Below are positions 8,297 to 17,838 of a stretch of 64,000 bases of DNA, piece after piece. Below the pieces are notes generated by a model. That model was given only the letters and a program-made list of their open reading frames with translations. It was not told the origin of the DNA and searched no databases. Position 1 is the first letter of the stretch; each line of letters opens with the position of its first letter. Position numbers and translations under genes: made by a program. This DNA comes from CAKVOD01 sp964606505. GTDB lineage: Bacteria; Bacillota; Clostridia; Christensenellales; UBA1242. The DNA lies in assembly GCA_964606505.1 (NCBI GenBank), contig CAZSGM010000003.1, forward strand, positions 62,001 to 126,000, written 5' to 3'.

Positions 8297-9730
8297 CTAA
8301 TTATCCAAAATCTCTTTAATTAATTTGCTTGCAATTTGCGCGTTAGACTTCCCGCCTGTGCGTTTCATTAGTTGCCCAATAAAGAATGACAACGCTTTCG
8401 CGTTCCCGCCCTTATAGTCAGCTACAGATTGAGGGAACTCAGCAATTATTTCTTCAACAAGTTTCTTAAGTTCCCCAACGTCATTGTTTTGCTTCAAGCC
8501 GCGTGCTTCAACAAGTTTTACGCAATCCTCGTCGCTCAACCAAATTTCATCAAACAACTCCCTGCAGGTCGCTTGGCTAATTTCATTGGTTTCGTACATT
8601 TTCATAAGGTTTGCAAAGTTTTGAGCCCCAACAGGAATAACAATATCCTCTTCCTCGCCCTCTTTAACCTTTTTGAGTAACGTTGTCAAAATGAAGTTGC
8701 ACACAAATTTTGGCGAATGATAAAAGCTGATGACTTTCTCAAAGTATTTTACCAAATTTAAATCAGTTGTCAATACTTTTGCGTCATATTCGCTCAACCC
8801 AAGTTCATTTACGTACTCCAAAATCTTTTCTTCGCGCAATTTTGGCATTGATTTTTTAACTTCATCAACCAAACTACGCTCAATTTTAAACGGCAATAAA
8901 TCTGGGTCAGGAAAATACCTATAATCTTGCGCGTCCTCTTTTCTACGCATTGAGAAACTACGGTTTCTCGCGTCGTCCCAGCGCCTTGTTTCTTGAATAA
9001 CTGGTTCGCCCTCGTCGAGCAACCTTGATTGTCTCTTGTACTCATATTCAATTGCTCTAGCAACCGAGCGGAATGAGTTTAGGTTTTTCATTTCGGCACG
9101 AACACCCAAAACAGGCGAGCCCTTTGGTTTTAGCGAAACGTTTACGTCGCAACGCAGAGACCCCTGCTCCATCTTACAGTCTGAAACCTCAATAAACTGC
9201 AAAATGCTCTTAAGTTTTGCCAAGTACGCAACCGCCTCTTCGGCACTGCTCATATCAGCCTCGCTGACAATCTCGATAAGCGGAACGCCGCCACGGTTGT
9301 AGTCAATTTGCGTACCGCCCAACTTTGAGTTGTGGATTAACTTTCCCGCATCCTCTTCAAGGTGAATTCTGTTAAGTCTAATAAACTTCTTCTCCCCATT
9401 TTCTTTCTCAATTTCAACGCCGCCACCAATACAAATAGGTCTAACAGCCTGAGAAATTTGGTAAGCCTTCGCTAAGTCTGGATAAAAGTAGTTTTTTCTT
9501 TCAAAAATAGCAATGTCATTTATCTCGCAACCAACTGCAAGCCCCGCCTTAATACACATCTTAACGGCTTCTTTGTTTGGAATTGGCAACGCACCTGGTA
9601 AACCTATACAAACTGGGCAGCAGTTTGAGTTTGGCTCGCCTCCGAATTCGTTTTTACAACTACAAAACACCTTGGACTTAGTTTTCAGCTCCGAGTGAAC
9701 CTCAAGCCCAATAACAATATCGTAATCCAT
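8297..9730 (-). CDS. gatB: Aspartyl/glutamyl-tRNA amidotransferase subunit B
   Basis: GatB activates and transamidates Glu-tRNA(Gln) and/or Asp-tRNA(Asn) with ammonia supplied by GatA. The 477-residue protein begins MDYDIVIGLEVHSELKT, the family start, and has the conserved NRxGVPLIEIVSE and DCKMEQGSLRCDVN motifs plus the C-terminal YqeY-like tail domain. Its ATG overlaps the gatA stop by one base (TAATG). Two Gln tRNAs lie in the tRNA operon at 20.9-21.6 kb; this enzyme would charge them if the genome lacks GlnRS. Confidence 0.97.
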   Translation of the reverse strand: MDYDIVIGLEVHSELKTKSKVFCSCKNEFGGEPNSNCCPVCIGLPGALPIPNKEAVKMCIKAGLAVGCEINDIAIFERKNYFYPDLAKAYQISQAVRPICIGGGVEIEKENGEKKFIRLNRIHLEEDAGKLIHNSKLGGTQIDYNRGGVPLIEIVSEADMSSAEEAVAYLAKLKSILQFIEVSDCKMEQGSLRCDVNVSLKPKGSPVLGVRAEMKNLNSFRSVARAIEYEYKRQSRLLDEGEPVIQETRRWDDARNRSFSMRRKEDAQDYRYFPDPDLLPFKIERSLVDEVKKSMPKLREEKILEYVNELGLSEYDAKVLTTDLNLVKYFEKVISFYHSPKFVCNFILTTLLKKVKEGEEEDIVIPVGAQNFANLMKMYETNEISQATCRELFDEIWLSDEDCVKLVEARGLKQNNDVGELKKLVEEIIAEFPQSVADYKGGNAKALSFFIGQLMKRTGGKSNAQIASKLIKEILDN

Positions 9731-11184
9731 TATTTGACCTCTCTAATTGAAAAATAGTTTTTCTCAAAGTAATCCCCTGCATTAAACAATGTTTTTTCGC
9801 TAAATCTGTTACCAATCAATTGCATTCCAAGTGGCAAACCCGACTTGCTAACTCCGCACGGAATTGAAATTGCTGGCAAAGTCGCAATGTTAACTGGAAC
9901 TGTGTAGATATCGTTCAAATACATTTCAAGTGGATTATCAATTTTTTCGCCGATTTTAAATGCTGGGCTTGGCGTCGTTGGAGATATAATTATGTCGCAT
10001 TTTTCAAACGCTTTCTCAAATTCGTCGATAATTAAGTTTTGAACAGCCTTTGCCTTGTTATAGTAAGCGTCAAAGTAGCCGCTTGACAAAACGAAGTTCC
10101 CGAGCATAATTCTACGCTTAACTTCCTTGCCAAAACCATTTGAGCGCGCCTTAACATAGTAATCAATTAAATCCTTGTGCTCCTCTGGCGCAACACCATA
10201 CTTAATACCATCGAAACGCGCCAAGTTTGAAGCCGCTTCAGCGCTAGACAAAATATAGTAAACTGCAAGCGCATCCTTGATGTGAGACAAACCAATTTCG
10301 ACCTTTTCAGCACCATTTGATACATAAAAATCAATTGCATTTTGAATTGATTGCTTAACTTCCGGATTTGTAAGCGACTCAAAAAACTCTTTCGCGATAC
10401 CAATTTTTAATCCCTTAACTGACCCAGTAAACGACTCAGCGTAGTAATTCTCTTTCGCGTGCTTAACGCTTGTAAACTCGTTTTCATCGTGCCCTGCGAT
10501 AGCGTCGAGCATTATGCTGCTATCTCTGACGCTCTTAGTGATTGGCCCTACTTGGTCAAGTGATGACGCAAAAGCAACAACACCAAATCGAGAAACAAGC
10601 CCGTAAGTTGGCTTTAATCCAACAACCCCACAGAAAGATGAAGGTTGCCTAATTGAACCGCCCGTATCTGTCCCGAGTGATGCACAACATTGGTCGCTTG
10701 CAACAGACGCCGCAGACCCACCTGACGAGCCCCCAGGGACACACTCACGATTCCAAGGGTTGCGAACAACACCAAATGCGCAGTTTTCTGAACTGCTACC
10801 CATCGCAAACTCGTCCATATTGGCTTTACCAACGATAATTGCGTCGTTTTCAAGTAGTTTGTTTACAACAGTTGCATTATATGGAGACTTGTAGTTCTCT
10901 AAAAATCTTGATGAACAAGTTGTAAATGTTCCGATTTTAGAAATGTTATCTTTTAAAACTATAGGTATCCCTGCAAGTTTTCCTAGTTTTTCTCCGTTCG
11001 CCCTCTTCTCGTCAACAATTTTAGCGCTTTCAAGTGCGCTTTCCTCGCAAACTTCGTGCAAAATATTGAGGTCTTTGATCCTATCAATCTTAGCAAACGC
11101 CAACTTAGTCAATTCAACCGAACTAATTTCTTTTGATTCAAGTTTAGCGCTAAGCTGCTCAATTGTTTCGTTTAAAATTTCCAT
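9730..11184 (-). CDS. gatA: Glu-tRNA(Gln) amidotransferase subunit A
   Basis: GatA is the glutaminase subunit. The 484-residue amidase-signature protein contains the Ser-cisSer-Lys triad: Lys in VLKDNIS, and GGSSGGSAASVAS with SLGTDTGGSIRQPSSF carrying the nucleophile. Its GGTGGTGG SD overlaps the end of gatC, and the start codon overlaps the gatC stop. Confidence 0.97.
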   Translation of the reverse strand: MEILNETIEQLSAKLESKEISSVELTKLAFAKIDRIKDLNILHEVCEESALESAKIVDEKRANGEKLGKLAGIPIVLKDNISKIGTFTTCSSRFLENYKSPYNATVVNKLLENDAIIVGKANMDEFAMGSSSENCAFGVVRNPWNRECVPGGSSGGSAASVASDQCCASLGTDTGGSIRQPSSFCGVVGLKPTYGLVSRFGVVAFASSLDQVGPITKSVRDSSIMLDAIAGHDENEFTSVKHAKENYYAESFTGSVKGLKIGIAKEFFESLTNPEVKQSIQNAIDFYVSNGAEKVEIGLSHIKDALAVYYILSSAEAASNLARFDGIKYGVAPEEHKDLIDYYVKARSNGFGKEVKRRIMLGNFVLSSGYFDAYYNKAKAVQNLIIDEFEKAFEKCDIIISPTTPSPAFKIGEKIDNPLEMYLNDIYTVPVNIATLPAISIPCGVSKSGLPLGMQLIGNRFSEKTLFNAGDYFEKNYFSIREVK

Positions 11185-11468
11185 TATTCCACCACCGTTG
11201 GCGCAACAAAGTAACCGTTGTACTTCTGAGGCGCATTTTCAATTATTTTATCTGTTGGAAGCGAAGGTTTAACCACATCTTCCCTCAATTCTTGAAACTC
11301 ACGAATTGGCGTCTTGTCAACAATATTAGTTGTATCAACTTTTTGCAGTTGGTTTACATAATCAATTATTGATGCAAATTCGCTTGAAAATTTTTCAATT
11401 TCATTTTCATCAAACTCAAGCCTCGACAACGAAGCAAGACGTTTTATTTCTTTTTCAGTAATTTCCAT
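11184..11468 (-). CDS. gatC: Glu-tRNA(Gln) amidotransferase subunit C
   Basis: GatC is the small subunit that wraps around GatA and stabilises it. The 94-residue protein starts MEITEKEIKRLASLSRLEF with GGAG at 11479-11482. The longer upstream frame has no SD and crosses the promoter, so it is excluded. The C-terminal DKIIENAPQKYNGYFVAPTVVE region is the family's GatA-binding tail. It is the first gene of an eight-gene operon. Confidence 0.95.
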   Translation of the reverse strand: MEITEKEIKRLASLSRLEFDENEIEKFSSEFASIIDYVNQLQKVDTTNIVDKTPIREFQELREDVVKPSLPTDKIIENAPQKYNGYFVAPTVVE

Positions 11469-11490
11469 AAAATTAATTCTCCAATTTTGA

Positions 11491-11519
11491 ATTATACCAC
11501 ATATTTGGCGTTTTTTCAA
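11491..11519 (-). promoter_or_regulatory. Sigma-A promoter of the gatCAB-rpoZ-priA-rlmN-rsgA-rpe operon
   Basis: On the minus strand, TTGAAA (11514-11519) and TATAAT (11491-11496) are separated by 17 bases. The -10 ends 22 bases before the gatC ATG, leaving a short leader that contains the SD. Confidence 0.82.
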
Positions 11520-11653
11520 GCATATATGCCAAATCTTGCGCATATTTTTAACATAAATTGCCACAAAACGCAGTCAAATCACAGTTTCTTGTCTGCGTAC
11601 GGCAACGAGCGCAAGTTTTTCGCCCGTTACGCAACACTTTTAGCGGCAAAATT

Positions 11654-13615
11654 TTACTCATTTTGTGCGCTAATCATTGCGTTAAAATCGTCCTCTGACA
11701 AAATTTTGACACCAAGCGCCTCCGCCTTGTCGAGCTTTGACCCCGCATTTTCTCCCGCGAGAACATAGGTTGTATTTTTTGAGACAGATGAAGAAACCTT
11801 GCCGCCCTGTCCCTCAATAATTTCACTCGCCTCATCCCTTGTAAATGCGCTAAGCGTGCCCGTCAAAACAAATGTACAGCCCGAGAATATTCCCTCGCCA
11901 CTTGACTTGCCCTGTTTGCAAACAACCCCGCGCTCAAAAAGCGAGTTTATTATACTCATATTTTTCTCATCAGTAAAATAGTCGACAATCCCCTGTGCCG
12001 TTATGTCTGCAATATCGGGAATTGCGTCCAGTTCCTCATAAGAGGCGTTTTTTAATTTTTCAAATGTTCCAAAATGACTAGCCAAGTCTTTTGCCGTCTT
12101 TTTGCCAATGTTTTTGATGCCAAGTGCGTAAATGAACCTATCAAGTGTAGGCGTTTTTGAGCCTTGGATATTGTCAAAAACATTTGCTGATTTTTTATCC
12201 TTAAATTTCTGCAGCGTTTTCAGGGTTTCTTGACTCAAATCATACAACTCGTAAGGATAACGGATGTCGAATTCGTTATAAAAGGTTTCAATTGTTTTAT
12301 CCGATATCCCTTCGATATTCATAGCGTCCTTACTGCAAAAATGCACTATGCGTTTTTTGACTTGGTCGGGACACTCCCACGTGTTAGTGCAGAATGTTTC
12401 AATCTCGCCCTGCTCAAGCAGTTCCCCGCAACTTGGGCATTTCGTTGGCAAGTCAACCTCTCGGCTTTCGTCCGTGTCGTGCGCAAGCCCCATAATTTCG
12501 GGAATAACCTCATTACTTCTGCGAACATACACATATGAACCAATTTTTATGCGCTTTCGCCTAATATCGCTATAATTGTTAAGCGTGGCGCGCTGAATAG
12601 TTGCCCCTGCCAAAAATATAGGCTCAATGACAGCAAGCGGCGTAATTTTGCCCGTTCTGCCTACTTGAAACTTAACATCAAGCACCTTGCTAGTAAGTTC
12701 CTGTGGCGCAAATTTGTACGCCATCGCAAACTTTGGAAAACGCATTGTGTACCCAAGTTCTTTGCTAGCCTTAAAGTCGTTTATTTTTAAAACAACTCCA
12801 TCAATCAAAAAGTCTAAACTATCCTTGTTTTTATCAACCTTATCAATTAAACTTGTTATCTCATCAAAACTCTTGACTTGAGTATTGAACTCACTAACTT
12901 TAAATCGGTTCTGCTTTAAAAATTCAAAAACTTCTTGCTGCGAATTAATTTCACGTCCTTCAATATATGGAACGGCATAAAAATACATATCAAGGTTGCG
13001 CTCTTTTGTAACTTGCGGATTTAAGTTTCTAATCGCACCAGCAGCGGCGTTGCGCTCATTTTTAAGCGGTTCAACAGCTCTCTCGTTGTATTTAACCAGT
13101 TCAGACTTCGGCATAATCGCCTCGCCTTGCACAATAACTGTTCCTTTATACGGAATTGAAAGCGGTATGCTGTTAATTGTTTTGACTTGATTTGTTACGA
13201 TTTCGCCCAAAATCCCACTTCCACGCGTCATAGCTTTGGTAAAAACACCATCAACGTAAGTTATAACAATCGTCAGCCCGTCAAACTTGTACTCAAACGA
13301 GTAAGTCGTGTCTGGGTATTTTGCAATAATATCATCATACCAAGTACGCAACTCCTCTTTAGACTGGCACTTATTCAAACTGTAAAGCGGAACTTTGTGG
13401 TTTTCCTTCTCAAAACTAGACGTAACTTCTGCCCCAACACGCTGGCTCGGCGAATCGGGGAAAACAAAGTTGTGCGTTTTTTCAAGCGCCATCAACTCGT
13501 CTAATAACTTATCATACTCAGCATCACTAATTGTAGGTTCGTCTAAAATGTAATAATTATAGTTGTGTATATTGATTTGGTCAATCAACTCTCTCATACG
13601 CTCTTTATAATTCAT
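11654..13615 (-). CDS. ligA: NAD-dependent DNA ligase LigA
   Basis: LigA seals nicks in replication and repair using NAD+. The 653-residue protein has an N-terminal Ia domain (HNYNYYILDEPTISDAEYD), the adenylation lysine in EYKFDG, an OB-fold (VGRTGKITPLAV), a four-Cys zinc finger (CPSCGELLEQ...CTNTWEC), helix-hairpin-helix repeats, and a C-terminal BRCT domain (GCTFVLTGTLSAFTRDEA). It follows pcrA by 65 bases, the usual pcrA-ligA pair. Confidence 0.96.
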   Translation of the reverse strand: MNYKERMRELIDQINIHNYNYYILDEPTISDAEYDKLLDELMALEKTHNFVFPDSPSQRVGAEVTSSFEKENHKVPLYSLNKCQSKEELRTWYDDIIAKYPDTTYSFEYKFDGLTIVITYVDGVFTKAMTRGSGILGEIVTNQVKTINSIPLSIPYKGTVIVQGEAIMPKSELVKYNERAVEPLKNERNAAAGAIRNLNPQVTKERNLDMYFYAVPYIEGREINSQQEVFEFLKQNRFKVSEFNTQVKSFDEITSLIDKVDKNKDSLDFLIDGVVLKINDFKASKELGYTMRFPKFAMAYKFAPQELTSKVLDVKFQVGRTGKITPLAVIEPIFLAGATIQRATLNNYSDIRRKRIKIGSYVYVRRSNEVIPEIMGLAHDTDESREVDLPTKCPSCGELLEQGEIETFCTNTWECPDQVKKRIVHFCSKDAMNIEGISDKTIETFYNEFDIRYPYELYDLSQETLKTLQKFKDKKSANVFDNIQGSKTPTLDRFIYALGIKNIGKKTAKDLASHFGTFEKLKNASYEELDAIPDIADITAQGIVDYFTDEKNMSIINSLFERGVVCKQGKSSGEGIFSGCTFVLTGTLSAFTRDEASEIIEGQGGKVSSSVSKNTTYVLAGENAGSKLDKAEALGVKILSEDDFNAMISAQNE

Positions 13616-13680
13616 AATTCCCTGCTTTTATATGTTTTTATTATAAAACCCTATTAAACTTTTTTAATTAAATCTGCAGT

Positions 13681-15966
13681 CTACACCAGCGTTAGCGGCG
13701 AAACATCAAATGTCAATGTTTTAACCCCCACATCTTCAAATGCGACAGTAATTTCGTTTGCCGATTGCAACTTTGAAACGTCAATGATAACGCCGTTTCC
13801 AAATCGAGGGTGTTCAACTTTCGCCCCAACAACAAAACCGTCGTCTTGTTTTTCACTATCATTATTGAACAAATAAGAGTTATTGGAAGATGTTTTAGAC
13901 CTAATGTTCAAACTGTCTTGTGTGGCGTACATTGTTTCAATTTTTCTGTACCCACCATCATTTTGCTTGTACGCGCTGCCATATCCGCTGCCGTAACCAC
14001 TGCCGCTGCCGTACGTGCCGACGTTATCGAGGTTACTCTTATTGAAACTTGAAATTTTAATGTTGGTCATCCCGTTGAGTTCGTCCAAGAAACGCGACTG
14101 CGCAAAAAAGTGTTTTTCCCCATATTTAAAGCGGCTTTGACACCTAGATAAGAATAGTTTTTCTTTTGCGCGCGTTACCGCAACGTAAAACAGACGCCTT
14201 TCTTCCTCGATTTCGCTTTCGTCATCGTTTCTAATTATTGGGAAGTTCTCGTCCTCTAGCCCGACAACAAACACCGCCTTGTACTCAAGTCCCTTAACTG
14301 CGTGAATTGTCGCAAGCACAACCGAATCGGCCGTGTCGTCATTTTCGTCCGCGTCGCTAAGCAGCGTAACGGATTGCAAGTACTCGGACAGCGAGTCCTC
14401 AGGATATGTTTTTGAGTATGAATCAATTGAGGACAACAAATCGTCTATGTTCTTTAATCTGTTCTCGTTCTCAGTATCTTTTTTGTCGCTGTACGCCTCA
14501 GCTATATTGGCAATTTCGATAGTTTTCTTAACAACCTCAAGCAGTGTGCCTTGGCTTTGCAACTCAGTTAATGTTACTATTAACGAAGCAAAATCGGCAA
14601 CCTTTTTACGTATTGCAGCAGGAAGTTCCATCAAATGATTACGCAATAGTTCCACAATAGAAACGTTTTTTGCCGACGCAAATGCTGTGAGCTGTTTAAC
14701 TGTTGTTTGCCCTATCCCGCGCTTTGGGAAGTTAATTATTCTTAAGAGGCTCGCATTGTCACTGTTATTTACCATAACTCTCAAGTACGCAAGGACGTTC
14801 TTGATTTCTGCGCGGTCATAGAACTTCATTCCGCCCAACATTTGGTACGGTATCCTACTATAGAGCAGGCTTTCCTCAATTGAACGGCTGAGGGCGTTGT
14901 AACGCATAAGTATCGCTATATCCTTGTATTTATACCCCGCATTCACCAGTTCTTTAATTCGCCTTGCTACAAACGTTGACTCTTCAGTGTCTTTGTATGC
15001 AATAAATAATTCAATTGGGTCTCCAACATTATTATCGGTATACAAAACCTTATCTAAACGTTGTGTGTTGTTTTTTATGACTCGATTTGCAAGTTCAATG
15101 ATATTTTTAGAACAACGATAGTTCTGCTCAAGTTTAAAAATGCTAACATTTGGAAAATCATTTTTAAAGTTAAGGATATTTTCAATATTTGCGCCGCGCC
15201 AACCGTAAATGCACTGATCCTCATCGCCAACAACCATAATGTTCCCGTGTTTGCCTGCAAGCAACTTCGCGATGTCGTACTGCACTGTGTTTGTATCCTG
15301 AAACTCGTCGATGTGTATGTACTTAAAACGCTCTTGATAAATTTCACGCACTTCCTTGTTTGTTTTCAACAAATAATACGTTTGATTTAGCAGGTCGTCA
15401 AAGTCGAAAGCGTTGTTGCTTTTCAACTGAACTTGATACGCATCGTAAACCTTGACAATATTCTCAATATTCTGTATGTAGCCAAACTCTTTTTGGTAAG
15501 CCTCACCTGTCAGGTTGAGGTTTTTTGCATTACTAATGTGGTAAATGCAATTCTTTTTCAACTCTTCATCCAAATCAAGTTCGGCCAGTATGTTTTTTAT
15601 CAAAGTTTCTTTTTCTTGCTCGCCGTAGATAGAAAAGTTTTTGGTGTAACCAATTTTATCGGCGTGAGAGCGCAAGATACGTACGCACATTGAGTGAAAT
15701 GTGCTTACCCAAAGCATTCCACTATCATATGTTATGCGCTCAACCCTCTCGCGCATCTCGGCAGCCGCCTTGTTTGTAAAGGTTATTGCCAAAATATTGT
15801 ACGGGTCAACGCCCTGCTGGATTAAATAAGCAATTCGGTGTGTCAAAACTCTGGTTTTACCACTCCCAGCGCCAGCGGTAACCAAAACAGCGCCCTCTGT
15901 TTGAAGTACAGGGGCTTTTTGTTCTTCATTAAGTGAACTAATTAAATCAATGTTTTCTATAACCAT
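13681..15966 (-). CDS. pcrA: ATP-dependent DNA helicase PcrA (UvrD family)
   Basis: PcrA is an SF1A 3'-5' helicase for repair and replication-transcription conflict. The 761-residue protein has GAGSGKTRVLTHR (Walker A), AITFTNKAAAEMRERV (motif Ia), DEFQDTNTVQY (Walker B), GDEDQCIYGWRGA (motif III), and VVLATIHAVKGLEYKAVF (motif V). The linker before the C-terminal Tudor-like domain is Gly/Ser/Tyr-rich (GSGSGYGSGYGSAY), a low-complexity run longer than usual. The SD before the ATG is weak. ligA follows. Confidence 0.95.
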   Translation of the reverse strand: MVIENIDLISSLNEEQKAPVLQTEGAVLVTAGAGSGKTRVLTHRIAYLIQQGVDPYNILAITFTNKAAAEMRERVERITYDSGMLWVSTFHSMCVRILRSHADKIGYTKNFSIYGEQEKETLIKNILAELDLDEELKKNCIYHISNAKNLNLTGEAYQKEFGYIQNIENIVKVYDAYQVQLKSNNAFDFDDLLNQTYYLLKTNKEVREIYQERFKYIHIDEFQDTNTVQYDIAKLLAGKHGNIMVVGDEDQCIYGWRGANIENILNFKNDFPNVSIFKLEQNYRCSKNIIELANRVIKNNTQRLDKVLYTDNNVGDPIELFIAYKDTEESTFVARRIKELVNAGYKYKDIAILMRYNALSRSIEESLLYSRIPYQMLGGMKFYDRAEIKNVLAYLRVMVNNSDNASLLRIINFPKRGIGQTTVKQLTAFASAKNVSIVELLRNHLMELPAAIRKKVADFASLIVTLTELQSQGTLLEVVKKTIEIANIAEAYSDKKDTENENRLKNIDDLLSSIDSYSKTYPEDSLSEYLQSVTLLSDADENDDTADSVVLATIHAVKGLEYKAVFVVGLEDENFPIIRNDDESEIEEERRLFYVAVTRAKEKLFLSRCQSRFKYGEKHFFAQSRFLDELNGMTNIKISSFNKSNLDNVGTYGSGSGYGSGYGSAYKQNDGGYRKIETMYATQDSLNIRSKTSSNNSYLFNNDSEKQDDGFVVGAKVEHPRFGNGVIIDVSKLQSANEITVAFEDVGVKTLTFDVSPLTLV

Positions 15967-16024
15967 AATGCTAAGTATAGCACATTATTTTCAAATACCA
16001 AAATGTTTTTTAACGCTTTAATCA

Positions 16025-16076
16025 TTTACTTAAAGACAAAACATTATCATTCTAAAAACAAATTTACTTAAAGACA
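16025..16076. repeat. Two direct copies of TTTACTTAAAGACA
   Basis: Perfect 14-base copies at 16025-16038 and 16063-16076, in the intergenic region upstream of pcrA. They share the TTTACTT core with the triple repeat at 17264-17317. The function is unknown. Confidence 0.7.
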
Positions 16077-16128
16077 TTTGGCGGTTTCCCAAAAATGTAC
16101 AAACCGCTATTTCCCTAACCCTACAAAC

Positions 16129-16158
16129 AAAAAAGTAGCAACAATAAAATGTTGCTAC
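16129..16158 (-). terminator. Terminator after the 16209-16625 gene
   Basis: On the minus strand GTTGCTAC (16151-16158) pairs with GTAGCAAC (16135-16142) and is followed by TTTTTTG. It lies about 50 bases past the stop codon. Confidence 0.8.
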
Positions 16159-16208
16159 TATAAGTTTAACGCGCAAAACTGCATTGTGAAATTCACGCCC
16201 GCACAAAT

Positions 16209-16625
16209 TTAGTTTACCATATTCAATGGGTATGGGTGCTCCTCTGCGTATCGCTCTTTCATTCTAACAAAACGGTCAGAAAGCTTTAATATGTAATTTT
16301 GTCTATCCCTCTCATTTAGATTGTCATAAATGCTATGGTCAATCAATCTTGAAAGCGGACTCATTAAAAACTCACTCGTCTCCAACACTTCACAAACCTT
16401 TTTGTAAAACTCCTCATCGTCATTAACTTGAGCAGCCTCTTCGCTATTATATATTCGCTGCATAATTTTTCTTTTAAATTGTTCGCGTGCAACCTCTGCC
16501 GATTGCCCATTTGCTACCGCTTCGGCGACAAACTTTTCTCTTTCTTCGTTTACTTTCGTCCAAAACCCGCTTTTCATTCTTTTCCTAGCTTCTTTAGCAT
16601 ACTGCTTCAATGTTTTTGCTTGCAT
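16209..16625 (-). CDS. Hypothetical protein, charged and helical, 138 residues
   Basis: I do not recognise this family. The protein is rich in Lys, Arg and Glu, is predicted mostly helical from composition, and has no signal peptide or membrane segment. It opens MQAKTLKQYAKEARKRMKSG and contains SPLSRLIDHSIYDNLNERDRQ near residues 93-113. A good GGAG SD precedes the ATG, and a promoter-like pair and a terminator frame it, so it is probably a real monocistronic gene between pcrA and rpsU. Confidence 0.7.
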   Translation of the reverse strand: MQAKTLKQYAKEARKRMKSGFWTKVNEEREKFVAEAVANGQSAEVAREQFKRKIMQRIYNSEEAAQVNDDEEFYKKVCEVLETSEFLMSPLSRLIDHSIYDNLNERDRQNYILKLSDRFVRMKERYAEEHPYPLNMVN

Positions 16626-16654
16626 TTTTATACGTCTCCTTTCAACGTTGATTT

Positions 16655-16682
16655 AGTTTACCAAATTTTGTACAAAAATCAA
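16655..16682 (-). promoter_or_regulatory. Probable promoter of the 138-residue gene
   Basis: On the minus strand TTGATT (16677-16682) and TAAACT (16655-16660) are separated by 16 bases. They lie about 30 bases upstream of the ATG at 16625. Confidence 0.5.
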
Positions 16683-16966
16683 AGCGTTTTATGGCGTTTT
16701 TTACAAAATTATATAAAAATGTCAAAAATCGACATCTGAAGCCATTTTGAAGTGAATTTATAACCACCGACACAGATAAACTTGGGACAAAACAACAAAA
16801 TTCTAGTTGTAACACCTTTTTAGTGCCTAAGCGACACAAAACTAGCATTACTTGCAGCAACTATTTAGGGATTTAGACATAAAAATGGACAGCGTCATTT
16901 TTACTTTCGTATTAGATAACCCCGTCTAAATTCCCCCTCTCCCCATAATTGCACCGCCCGCAAAAC
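16683..16966. other. Intergenic region with nothing recognised
   Basis: Between the promoter of the 138-residue gene and the rpsU terminator I see no ORF with an SD, no tRNA and no strong hairpin. Confidence 0.5.
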
Positions 16967-16989
16967 AAAAAAAGTGGGATAACCCACTT
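16967..16989 (-). terminator. rpsU terminator
   Basis: On the minus strand CAAGTGGG (16983-16990 side) pairs with CCCACTT (16972-16978) around a tetraloop, followed by TTTTTTTGTTTT. It starts within 10 bases of the rpsU stop. Confidence 0.82.
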
Positions 16990-16996
16990 GAAAAAA

Positions 16997-17176
16997 TTAT
17001 GATTTTCTAATTCTTTTTCTTGCTGCTTCTTCTTTCTTTTTGCGTTGTACACTTGGTTTTTCGTAAGCTTCCTTCTTGCGAATATCGCCTATGATACCAT
17101 CTTTTTGGCACTTACGCTTAAAACGCTTTAATGCGCTATCCAAAGATTCATTAGCTCCAACCTTAACGGATGTCAT
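16997..17176 (-). CDS. rpsU: 30S ribosomal protein S21
   Basis: S21 is a small basic protein of the 30S subunit. The 59-residue product starts MTSVKVGANESLDSALKRFK and continues with RKCQKDGIIGDIRKKEAYEK, the universal S21 pattern, ending in a Lys/Arg-rich tail. The SD is AGGTGG. It has its own strong promoter and terminator. rsmE-mtaB-HIT-rpsU neighbours are typical of Clostridia. Confidence 0.95.
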   Translation of the reverse strand: MTSVKVGANESLDSALKRFKRKCQKDGIIGDIRKKEAYEKPSVQRKKKEEAARKRIRKS

Positions 17177-17211
17177 TGATTTTCACCACCTATTTTTTAA
17201 AAGTTGAATGT

Positions 17212-17240
17212 ATTTTATCATATATAGTATTATTTGTCAA
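17212..17240 (-). promoter_or_regulatory. Strong sigma-A promoter of rpsU
   Basis: On the minus strand a perfect TTGACA (17235-17240), a 17-base spacer and TAAAAT (17212-17217) with a TGA extended -10. It is about 36 bases upstream of the start codon. Confidence 0.85.
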
Positions 17241-17263
17241 GCGATTTTGTGCATATAACACAC

Positions 17264-17317
17264 ATTTACTTGACTTTTCACATTTACTTGTCTTTCCACT
17301 ATTTACTTGGCTTTTCA
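17264..17317. repeat. Three tandem 17-base repeats ATTTACTTGNCTTTYCA
   Basis: Copies at 17264-17280, 17282-17298 and 17301-17317 differ at only a few positions. They lie immediately upstream of the rpsU -35 box (in minus orientation). They could be a regulator-binding array or a remnant repeat. They are too short and too closely spaced for a CRISPR array. Confidence 0.75.
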
Positions 17318-17499
17318 ACAATTAGGCTGAACTTTAGTTGTAAAACCCATACTATGGGCAGTTCGACAAAATTTGCACAGCACTAAGCCCCGCACATCCC
17401 AATCCAACTACCAAGAAAAACTGACAGGCATCATAAAAACCCGTCGCTCTCAAACCTTTGCATTAAAAACATTTACAAAAAAACTCTAATACGACCAAA
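17318..17499. other. Intergenic region without recognised content
   Basis: Downstream of the HIT gene stop. No ORF with an SD and no convincing terminator were found. Confidence 0.45.
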
Positions 17500-17838
17500 T
17501 CACGCTGGGTTCCAGCCCATTTCTGCCCCGCCAAGCAAGTGGATGTGGATGTGTGGAACAGTTTGACCCGCGTTATCACCCTGGTTAATAACCACCCTGT
17601 AGCCACCATCCAAACCAAGCACGCTTTCAGAAATTTCGGCAATTTTCGCAAAGATTTTACCCAAATTCTCCGCGTCCTCCGAAGTCATTTCACTCAATAA
17701 CTTGATATGTTTTTTGTATATAGCGAGATAGTGTTTTGGCGCCTTAGGCTCAATATCTTTTATAATATAAAACAACTCATCCTCGTACACCTTTTCATTC
17801 ATCTCGTGTTGAAGTTTACAAAACAAACATTCATTCAT
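17500..17838 (-). CDS. HIT family nucleotide-binding protein
   Basis: HIT proteins hydrolyse nucleoside phosphoramidates or dinucleotides such as AMP-lysine. The 112-residue protein shows CLFCKL (metal Cys pair), the YLAIYKKH helix and the catalytic histidine triad HIHIHLLGG. It lies 125 bases downstream of mtaB. The specific substrate cannot be told from sequence. Confidence 0.92.
   Translation of the reverse strand: MNECLFCKLQHEMNEKVYEDELFYIIKDIEPKAPKHYLAIYKKHIKLLSEMTSEDAENLGKIFAKIAEISESVLGLDGGYRVVINQGDNAGQTVPHIHIHLLGGAEMGWNPA

Noticed and set aside
17264..17317. CRISPR-like array
   Set aside because: Repeats are 17 bases with 1-2 base gaps and only three copies; there are no spacers and no cas genes.
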